Source: a bacterium (GTDB lineage Bacteria; Patescibacteriota; Patescibacteriia; Patescibacteriales; Patescibacteriaceae). Taken from it: a DNA stretch of 6,078 bases. Shown piece after piece: positions 1 to 4,255 of the stretch. The translations under genes were made by a program, and so were the position numbers. The notes under the pieces are model-generated. The model worked only from the letters and a program-made list of their open reading frames with translations, was not told the DNA's origin and made no database searches. The stretch spans positions 1 through 6,078 of the forward strand of contig JAKAFD010000046.1 in assembly GCA_021818075.1 (NCBI GenBank), read 5' to 3'. Positions within the stretch are counted from its first letter, which is position 1, and every line of letters starts with the position of its first letter.

Positions 1-831
1 AAGGTCAAAATCAGTGCGGTAAGCCAGGCCGTATAATTCTTTTTGGCCGAAGGGGAATTTATATTCAAAATCAATGGTGCGCCGGGAATAATGCGCCAAC
101 TCATTTTTTGGCACTTCCAGTTCAAAGATTTCTGCCGGTTTAATGCCCAAATCGGCAATCCAAGCGAGCATATTCAGGCGCCACTCCTCAAAATATTTTT
201 GCCAGTCGGCGGCGCGGACGAAATATTCAATTTCCATCTGTTCAAACTCGCGCATGCGGAAAATAAAATTGCCGGGCGTGATTTCGTTGCGAAAAGCCTT
301 GCCGATTTGGGCGATGCCAAAGGGCAGTTTGGGCCGCATGGTGTCCACCACATTTTTAAAATTAACAAAAATGCCTTGAGCTGTTTCCGGTCGAAAGTAA
401 ACCGTGTTGTCCGCCGATTCCACCGGACCTAAAAAAGTTTTAAGCATTAAGTTAAATTGCTTTGGCGAAGTTAATTCGCCCTTGCCGCAAGCGGGGCAGG
501 GTTTTTTTAGGTTAATTTCTTCGGCGCGGAAGCGTTCGTGGCAGGCCTTGCATTCCACCAACGGGTCGGAAAATTCCTTGAGGTGGCCGCTGGCTTCGTA
601 GACTTTGGTATTCATTAATAAGGCGGCGTCCAAACCGAACATATCGGCCCGCTCGTGCACAAAAATTTGCCACCAGCGGCGTTTGATATTGTTTTTCATT
701 TCCACCCCCAAGGGGCCGTAGTCCCAGGCATTAGCCAGGCCGCCGTAAATTTCCGAACCGGGAAAAATAAAACCCCGCCGCTTGGCCAGGGAAACGATTT
801 TGTCCATTAAAACGCCATTATCATCAGCCAT
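1..831 (-). CDS. glyQS: Glycyl-tRNA synthetase, single-chain class II type (N-terminal part, C-terminus outside window)
   Basis: Charges tRNA-Gly with glycine in the cytoplasm using ATP. The frame is open from ATG at 831 to the left edge, giving 277 residues of a family usually about 430-500 long. Visible landmarks are NAWDYGPLG at about 34-42 and SGHLKEFSDPLVEC at 81-94. A four-cysteine zinc ribbon lies at C94/C97 and C112/C115. FRPETAQGIFVNF is at 147-159. Class II motif 2 is FGIAQIGKAFRNEITP at 171-186, followed by FRMREFEQMEIEYF at 191-204. This is the homodimeric type of Archaea, eukaryotes and some bacteria, not the GlyQ/GlyS tetramer. ATG at 831 is chosen because it lies just upstream of the conserved N-terminal region; ATG at residue 9 is an alternative. 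No Shine-Dalgarno sequence precedes either. It is divergent from the next gene and has its own candidate promoter. Identity is very secure; the symbol follows common usage for the single-chain enzyme (also called glyS). Confidence 0.97.
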   Translation of the reverse strand, partial: MADDNGVLMDKIVSLAKRRGFIFPGSEIYGGLANAWDYGPLGVEMKNNIKRRWWQIFVHERADMFGLDAALLMNTKVYEASGHLKEFSDPLVECKACHERFRAEEINLKKPCPACGKGELTSPKQFNLMLKTFLGPVESADNTVYFRPETAQGIFVNFKNVVDTMRPKLPFGIAQIGKAFRNEITPGNFIFRMREFEQMEIEYFVRAADWQKYFEEWRLNMLAWIADLGIKPAEIFELEVPKNELAHYSRRTIDFEYKFPFGQKELYGLAYRTDFDL

Positions 832-851
832 AAGATTTAAATTATATGATA

Positions 852-880
852 ATTTTAGCGGTAATAACGCTAAAAGTCAA
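852..880 (-). promoter_or_regulatory. Candidate promoter of the glycyl-tRNA synthetase gene
   Basis: Read on the minus strand, TTGACT (880-875) and TAAAAT (857-852) are separated by exactly 17 bp, matching a sigma-70-type promoter. The predicted start lies near 845, giving a leader of only about 13-15 nt without a Shine-Dalgarno sequence. A second -10-like TATAAT at 846-841 has no good -35 and would give an almost leaderless transcript. The leader is too short for a T-box or riboswitch. Confidence 0.55.
853..875. repeat. Perfect 8-bp inverted repeat inside the glyRS promoter (operator candidate)
   Basis: TTTTAGCG (853-860) and CGCTAAAA (868-875) form perfect 8-bp arms around a 7-nt centre. 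On the minus strand the repeat runs from the last base of the -35 box through the 17-bp spacer into the -10 box. That is a position where a dimeric regulator could act. Binding is inferred; only the symmetry and its position are seen. Confidence 0.5.
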
Positions 881-887
881 AATACCA

Positions 888-898
888 CGCAGTCTGCG
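888..898. repeat. Short palindrome midway between divergent promoters
   Basis: CGCAG (888-892), a single T, then CTGCG (894-898) form an 11-bp palindrome. It sits between the minus-strand -35 (880) and the plus-strand -35 (925). It can be extended by TAC/GTA if a 2-nt bulge is allowed. It could be a regulator site serving both genes, but 5-bp arms are short enough to occur by chance. Confidence 0.25.
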
Positions 899-924
899 GT
901 AAATAATATATCAAGTATCAAACC

Positions 925-962
925 TTGACTTTTTGATAAAAATATTTTATTGTGGCCATAAT
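925..962 (+). promoter_or_regulatory. Candidate promoter of the HxxxCxxC membrane-protein gene
   Basis: Two overlapping sigma-70-like solutions exist: TTGACT (925-930) with TATTGT (948-953) at 17 bp, and TTGATA (933-938) with CATAAT (957-962) at 18 bp. The second fits both boxes slightly better and would start transcription near 969, leaving a leader of about 40 nt. Heptamers TATCAAG (909-915) and TATCAAA (916-922) abut, and TTTGATA (932-938) is the inverted copy, so the first -35 lies in the loop of an inverted repeat. Confidence 0.5.
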
Positions 963-1007
963 AGATCTTTGAAAATTAATTAACCACATATAAAGTTGGA
1001 GGCTATT

Positions 1008-1709
1008 ATGCAGGAATGTTTTTGGGAAAGCACAGTCCCGTTTAAAGTATGGGCAATACTATGGAATATTTTTAAAAGAGTAATCGTTTCTGTAATATCT
1101 GTAGTAATATTTACCCTGATTGTCGTTGGTGCGAAGTATATTAATCATAGCGCTTATAATACTAACTTTGATTTTGTTCAAGCGTTGCGACAGCTAACCT
1201 ACACAGAACAGTTTGTTCCGTTAGCGCTATCATTATTTATTTTAATGTTTTTATCCGGCGGCCTAGGTATCGTGGAAACGCCAAGTAGACGGTATCTCAA
1301 ACATGCGTACTATAAAGTTTTATGCGGCAAAGAGTTTTCTGACAAAGTGATGGCGGGAAAACACGAGCAAAATTGTGAGAGCTGCTTTCAAGTTTTAGTT
1401 GCGGAAGATAATAGAAAAAAAGCAGAAGAGAAACAACGACTTAGGGAACAAGCGAATAGAGAAATACTTTTAATTGAAAGAGCGGTTGCAAAGAAAGTTG
1501 CAGAGGATAAACTGGAAGCAGAAAAAACAAAAATGAAAACAGATCCGGAAACGAAACTCTCTATTACAACTCCCTCTCAAGATGCCCATAAACCGTCAGC
1601 TTCTAGTTCAAACAATTATAAGTCGCCGGTTACTTATGTGCCGCCATATAAAGACAAAGGGCAGATGTTTATGCCACCCAGTGGCATTAGCCAAATGTTT
1701 AGACCATAA
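1008..1709 (+). CDS. Orphan two-helix membrane protein with HxxxCxxC motif, coiled coil and proline-rich tail
   Basis: I do not recognise a family for this 233-aa protein. Hydrophobic helices span about 25-42 and 68-88. K23/R24 before the first helix, and the many Lys/Arg after the second, predict both ends in the cytoplasm with a roughly 25-residue external loop. H119, C123 and C126 form HxxxCxxC, the spacing found in zinc-binding anti-sigma (ZAS/zf-HC2) domains; C106 could be a fourth ligand. Residues about 130-178 are highly charged and probably a coiled coil. The last 50 residues are Ser/Pro-rich and likely disordered, with two similar motifs, GQMFMPP and SQMFRP. ATG at 1008 is chosen because GGAGG at 998-1002 sits 5 nt upstream; an in-frame TTG at 996 overlaps that ribosome site. 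It stands alone on the plus strand with its own promoter and terminator, and is more AT-rich than neighbouring minus-strand genes. Zinc binding and any regulatory role are inferred. Confidence 0.85.
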   Translation: MQECFWESTVPFKVWAILWNIFKRVIVSVISVVIFTLIVVGAKYINHSAYNTNFDFVQALRQLTYTEQFVPLALSLFILMFLSGGLGIVETPSRRYLKHAYYKVLCGKEFSDKVMAGKHEQNCESCFQVLVAEDNRKKAEEKQRLREQANREILLIERAVAKKVAEDKLEAEKTKMKTDPETKLSITTPSQDAHKPSASSSNNYKSPVTYVPPYKDKGQMFMPPSGISQMFRP

Positions 1710-1718
1710 TAATTTTAT

Positions 1719-1750
1719 AACTGCGTTTTTTAATAATAACGCAGTTTTTT
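1719..1750 (+). terminator. Intrinsic terminator of the HxxxCxxC membrane-protein gene
   Basis: AACTGCGTT (1719-1727) pairs perfectly with AACGCAGTT (1738-1746) across a 10-nt loop. A run of six T follows at 1745-1750. It begins 9 bp after the stop codon. Confidence 0.9.
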
Positions 1751-1769
1751 ATTTGCGAGGTGAGTGAGA

Positions 1770-1793
1770 GAAAAACAAATTTATTTGTTTTTC
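1770..1793. repeat. Perfect 24-bp palindrome between convergent terminators
   Basis: GAAAAACAAAT (1770-1780) and ATTTGTTTTTC (1783-1793) are perfect inverted repeats separated by TT. Short GA-rich words flank it on both sides in the same orientation (TGAGTGAGAG on the left, CGAACGAATGAG on the right), so it may be a small repeat element rather than a third terminator. It does not overlap either flanking terminator. Function is unknown. Confidence 0.6.
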
Positions 1794-1835
1794 CGAACGA
1801 ATGAGCAACTACAGGGCTGATACCATTTATTTAAT

Positions 1836-1861
1836 AAAAAAGGAGCTGGTTTAGCTCCTTT
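1836..1861 (-). terminator. Intrinsic terminator of the O-antigen ligase / small peptide transcript
   Basis: AAAGGAGCT (1839-1847) and AGCTCCTTT (1853-1861) form a 9-bp stem around a 5-nt loop. Six consecutive A at 1836-1841 on the plus strand give a U run at the 3' end of the minus-strand transcript. It lies 16 bp beyond the stop codon of the 44-aa gene, supporting that short frame as real. Confidence 0.8.
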
Positions 1862-1877
1862 AAAATTAGAAAGATTT

Positions 1878-2012
1878 TTAACAACTGATTGCTTTTGGCG
1901 GTTTGCCCGTCTTTTTTCTTTGATAGGCCCTTTTCAGACCCAAAGCCATTGAACCGCCTATGACAAGGCCGAAAGTTGTCCCTACGGTAATTATAAAAAT
2001 AATTTTTTTCAT
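1878..2012 (-). CDS. 44-aa single-helix membrane peptide with glycine zipper
   Basis: This short frame encodes a peptide starting MKKIIFITVGTTFGLVIGG. Residues 4-26 form one hydrophobic helix carrying glycines at 11, 15 and 19 (GxxxGxxxG), the spacing that lets helices pack closely in membranes. The remainder is a short basic tail (KRAYQRKK at 27-34) ending in cysteine, predicted to be cytoplasmic. No family is recognised. GGGGGAGG lies directly before the ATG at 2012, with an unusually short gap. An in-frame ATG at 2024 would add MGEV but has no ribosome site, and the G-rich stretch would then be coding. Support for a real gene comes from the strong Shine-Dalgarno sequence, the typical MKK start, the terminator just downstream, and its position 33 bp after the O-antigen ligase stop, which suggests a shared transcript. 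A helper or stability role next to that polytopic protein is speculative. Confidence 0.68.
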   Translation of the reverse strand: MKKIIFIITVGTTFGLVIGGSMALGLKRAYQRKKTGKPPKAISC

Positions 2013-2045
2013 TACCTCCCCCATGGTTAGAAAGTACTAAAATAG

Positions 2046-3398
2046 TTAATTATTAACGGCGATAGTTTCAGTTGGTGTTTGTGTGTTTTTTATTATTAAA
2101 CCGACCAGCAACCAGAAAAATAAGACGCCGAAATGCAAGCTCCACAGCCAGTGGTCAAAAAACATTATGGTTATCGGTGGCGCCAGCAAGGATAAATTAA
2201 GGGCGATGGTCGGACGATGGTTAAAAGCGTCTATTAATAATTTAAGCAACAAGGCCAGCCAAAAAATTAAACCCAGCGCGCCGACTTCGGCCAGGATTAG
2301 TAAGAAGACATTGTGAACCGGTTGATAATAATAACTTAATTGTTCGGGGACGATTTCTTGGGCCACGGCCAAGCCGTAATTACCGGCGCCCACGCCCCAT
2401 AGGGGATGTTTTTTTATCAAAGCCAACGCATCCTTAAGATAAGTGGCGCGTTCGGCCAAAGATTTGGTTTCCAGTCTGGCGCCCACCGTCGCGCCGTCCA
2501 AGACGGCTAGACGGGTGTTATAGAGCCGGCCGTACGGCACTGATAAAATAAAAATTGTCAGTCCGATAATCAAACCGGTCAAGAGCAGGCGCTGCCAATT
2601 TTTTAGCTGGAAAATTGTTAGTAGTAATAAAGCCAGACTCGCGCCTAAAATGGCGGCGCGGGAAAAACTGAAAAACAGTCCAGCGGTCGTTAAAATCAAA
2701 GCCAAAGATAAAGCGACTTCTTTAGTTCGTAAATTTTTAGTTTTATTAAGATTGATAAATAGATAAACGGCAATAATTAAACCCAAGCCGGTTAAGCCGC
2801 CCAGCATATTGGGGTGGTCCAGCGAACCATAGGCGCGCAGCCAGCGTTCCGGCAAACTATTAGGCGGGGTTATTTCCACCACCGATACGCCCAGTTCGCT
2901 AGGCTGATGAGAGGCCAGCCCCAACCATTTATTGCCCCAGGTGGCTTGCCGGTTAAATTGCCAGACGGCCAGCGCGCCCTGCAAACAAACGGCAGCCAAC
3001 AGCACGGCCAGGATTTTTTTATAATCCAAGCGGCTGATAATCACCAGCCAGGCCAAGCCCGCACCGATGGCCAGCCGCGCCCAGACAAAGAGCGTCAGCA
3101 GGCGGTCGCTGGCAACAAAAATGGAACCGCAGGTAAAAAACAGCAAACCTAAAATCAGCAGCCAGTAAATTTTATAGTGAAATTTGTCGGTGCGCTGCCT
3201 ATCAAACAAGCTGGCCAGCGCCGCCAAGCCGATGGCGGCGATAATTAACAAGTCGGTGGCGTAGAGCGCAATGGTGGTATATTCGTAGGGCCCTTGATTC
3301 AGCTGGCCGGCTTCCCAGATATAGCGGGTTTGAAGGGGAAGTAAAAAGACGGCAATCAGGGTTAAAGCGTCAGAGAATTTTTTTAGTTTGTTCAACAC
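2046..3398 (-). CDS. O-antigen ligase / polymerase-like polytopic membrane protein (Wzy_C family)
   Basis: A 450-aa integral membrane protein with about ten to twelve hydrophobic helices, typical of the Wzy/WaaL/PglL group (PF04932). These enzymes transfer or polymerise undecaprenyl-linked glycans at the outer face of the membrane. Family landmarks are RAYGSLDHPNMLGG at 188-201, FSRAA at 246-250 with the Arg that is functionally important in WaaL, and ERATYLKDAL at 316-325. HPLWGVGAGNYG follows at 331-342, VHN at 361-363 with the characteristic histidine, and EVGALGLIFW at 371-380. The stretch between about 287 and 365 is the large external loop carrying the active residues. The start is taken as GTG at 3398, immediately followed by TTG at 3395; neither has a Shine-Dalgarno sequence, and upstream extension meets a stop at 3417-3419. 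Whether it is a ligase, a polymerase or a protein O-glycosyltransferase cannot be told from sequence. No glycosyltransferase or lipid A gene lies in the window to name the acceptor. The 44-aa gene follows on the same strand. Confidence 0.9.
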   Translation of the reverse strand: MLNKLKKFSDALTLIAVFLLPLQTRYIWEAGQLNQGPYEYTTIALYATDLLIIAAIGLAALASLFDRQRTDKFHYKIYWLLILGLLFFTCGSIFVASDRLLTLFVWARLAIGAGLAWLVIISRLDYKKILAVLLAAVCLQGALAVWQFNRQATWGNKWLGLASHQPSELGVSVVEITPPNSLPERWLRAYGSLDHPNMLGGLTGLGLIIAVYLFINLNKTKNLRTKEVALSLALILTTAGLFFSFSRAAILGASLALLLLTIFQLKNWQRLLLTGLIIGLTIFILSVPYGRLYNTRLAVLDGATVGARLETKSLAERATYLKDALALIKKHPLWGVGAGNYGLAVAQEIVPEQLSYYYQPVHNVFLLILAEVGALGLIFWLALLLKLLIDAFNHRPTIALNLSLLAPPITIMFFDHWLWSLHFGVLFFWLLVGLIIKNTQTPTETIAVNN

Positions 3399-3406
3399 AA
3401 AATATC

Positions 3407-3434
3407 GATTTATGATTTAAGATTTAGGATTTAG
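3407..3434. repeat. Four tandem 7-bp repeats GATTTAN
   Basis: GATTTAT, GATTTAA, GATTTAG and GATTTAG follow one another without gaps. The array ends 8 bp upstream of the O-antigen ligase start codon, where a ribosome site would normally lie; none is present. It is probably slippage-prone low-complexity DNA, although its position could affect expression. Confidence 0.6.
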
Positions 3435-3450
3435 AAATTATGTTTATTGC

Positions 3451-3562
3451 GTCATCCCAGGCCACGACCTGGGATCCGGGAGTAATTTAATGTTCACATG
3501 AAGTTTAGCAGTTTTTATTCGGAGCGTTAAACCCTGGATTCCAGCTCACTGGCTGGAATGAC
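3451..3562. mobile_element. 112-bp MITE/REP-like element with imperfect terminal inverted repeats
   Basis: The two ends are imperfect inverted copies. The left end opens GTCATCCCAG (3451-3460); the right end, read in reverse, opens GTCATTCCAG (3562-3553). Similarity continues for about 30 bp through GGATCCGGG versus GGAATCCAGGG. Each end is itself a hairpin with an 8-bp stem and 6-nt loop: ATCCCAGG/CCTGGGAT at 3454-3475 and ATTCCAGC/GCTGGAAT at 3538-3559. The roughly 50-bp centre is AT-rich and has no coding capacity. No clear target-site duplication is visible. From memory, GTCATYCCAG-type hairpins recur as dispersed repeats in many bacterial genomes. Mobility, presumably by a transposase encoded elsewhere, is inferred. 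Confidence 0.65.
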
Positions 3563-3613
3563 AAGGGGAATTTATTTGGGAATTAGCAAAGAATCAAGGT
3601 ATTTAGGCATATA

Positions 3614-3642
3614 TTGACAAAATTGATAAAGTATGATATAAG
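3614..3642 (+). promoter_or_regulatory. Strong promoter of the second orphan membrane-protein gene
   Basis: A consensus TTGACA (3614-3619) is followed after 17 bp by TATAAG (3637-3642), with an extended -10 TG at 3634-3635. This is the closest match to a sigma-70 consensus in the window. Transcription should start near 3649, leaving a leader of roughly 50 nt. No regulator site or riboswitch is apparent in the AT-rich leader. Confidence 0.75.
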
Positions 3643-3701
3643 TATAGTACAATAAAATTAATTGTTATTTTAAAATTTGTTTAACTATAAGGAGTTTTGT
3701 G

Positions 3702-4211
3702 ATGAAAGATAATCTATATCATTATAGCGTGACTCTGGTGGTGATGGGGGTCGTGGCTCTTCTTTATGTGTCTATTATCTTTTTTACCGTGGGCCAGTCA
3801 TTAGAAATAAGACTGTTACAGGGGCTAATATTATTAGTTGCTGTTGTGCTTTTAACAACCGGCCTGTCCTTGATTTATTATGGTCTAGGAAAGGACAAGG
3901 GGCATGAACAGGGCCTTAAAGATGGAGAAAAAAGATTAATTGCGTCGCTGATTGATAAAGGAGCAATCGCCGACGAAAGACCCCTGCCAGCTGGTGAATA
4001 TGAGCTAGTAAAAATTTTGCATTATGATACTAGTCGTGGATTATTGCTAAATATTGGATCCAAGAAATTATTGGCAGAGTCATATTTTAAAGGCGAACCG
4101 ATGGACCGTTTACAAGAAGGACAAATATTCACCGTTGATACTGATGGCACATTGTTAATCAAAATTAGGGACGCTTTAATTGAGGGCGACAAGGCATTCG
4201 TAAAAGTTTAA
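3702..4211 (+). CDS. Orphan two-helix membrane protein with a C-terminal beta-rich domain
   Basis: A 169-aa protein that I cannot assign to a family. Two hydrophobic helices, about 9-30 and 38-62, form a membrane hairpin joined by a short loop (GQSLEIR). A charged linker, GKDKGHEQGLKDGEKR at 63-78, follows, then a soluble region of about 85 residues. That region is rich in alternating hydrophobic residues (YELVKILHY, GLLLNIGSK, QIFTVDTDGTLLIKI) and looks like a compact beta fold. Charge distribution places both ends in the cytoplasm. ATG at 3702 is preferred because TAAGGAG (3688-3694) lies 7 nt upstream; the adjacent in-frame GTG at 3699 would leave only 4 nt. The gene is monocistronic, with a near-consensus promoter and a strong terminator. 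It converges on the minus-strand rmuC operon. The promoter suggests it is well expressed; function is unknown. Confidence 0.85.
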   Translation: MKDNLYHYSVTLVVMGVVALLYVSIIFFTVGQSLEIRLLQGLILLVAVVLLTTGLSLIYYGLGKDKGHEQGLKDGEKRLIASLIDKGAIADERPLPAGEYELVKILHYDTSRGLLLNIGSKKLLAESYFKGEPMDRLQEGQIFTVDTDGTLLIKIRDALIEGDKAFVKV

Positions 4212-4225
4212 AAAAATTATCAATT

Positions 4226-4255
4226 TCCCGAACTTAAAAAGTTCGGGATTTTTTT
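4226..4255 (+). terminator. Intrinsic terminator between convergent genes
   Basis: TCCCGAACTT (4226-4235) and AAGTTCGGGA (4239-4248) form a 10-bp perfect stem around an AAA loop, followed by seven T (4249-4255). The T run overlaps the stop codon (4254-4256) of the convergent minus-strand gene. The A-rich left flank (4210-4217) gives a weaker U tract in the other direction, so the hairpin may also end the rmuC-operon transcript. Confidence 0.9.

Noticed and set aside
43..432. Open frames on the plus strand across the left part of the window
   Set aside because: They are antisense to the glycyl-tRNA synthetase frame, which carries unmistakable conserved motifs throughout.
832..852. T-box, riboswitch or attenuator ahead of the synthetase gene
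   Set aside because: The predicted leader is about 15 nt, far too short for such structures, and no T-box sequence is visible.
996..1007. TTG start adding four residues to the HxxxCxxC membrane protein
   Set aside because: It would place the GGAGG ribosome site inside the coding region; ATG at 1008 has ideal 5-nt spacing.
2814..3152. 112-codon plus-strand frame inside the O-antigen ligase gene
   Set aside because: It is antisense to the well-supported ligase frame, has no ribosome site, and encodes a Gln/Gly/Pro-rich sequence typical of a shadow frame.
3407..3434. CRISPR-like array
   Set aside because: Units are 7 bp with no spacers and no cas genes nearby; this is a simple tandem repeat.
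3399..3700. Possible hidden gene or RNA in the 303-bp gap
   Set aside because: Beyond the heptamer array, the palindromic element and the plus-strand promoter and leader, I see only AT-rich sequence with stops in all frames and no tRNA-like fold. No convincing minus-strand promoter for the ligase was found.
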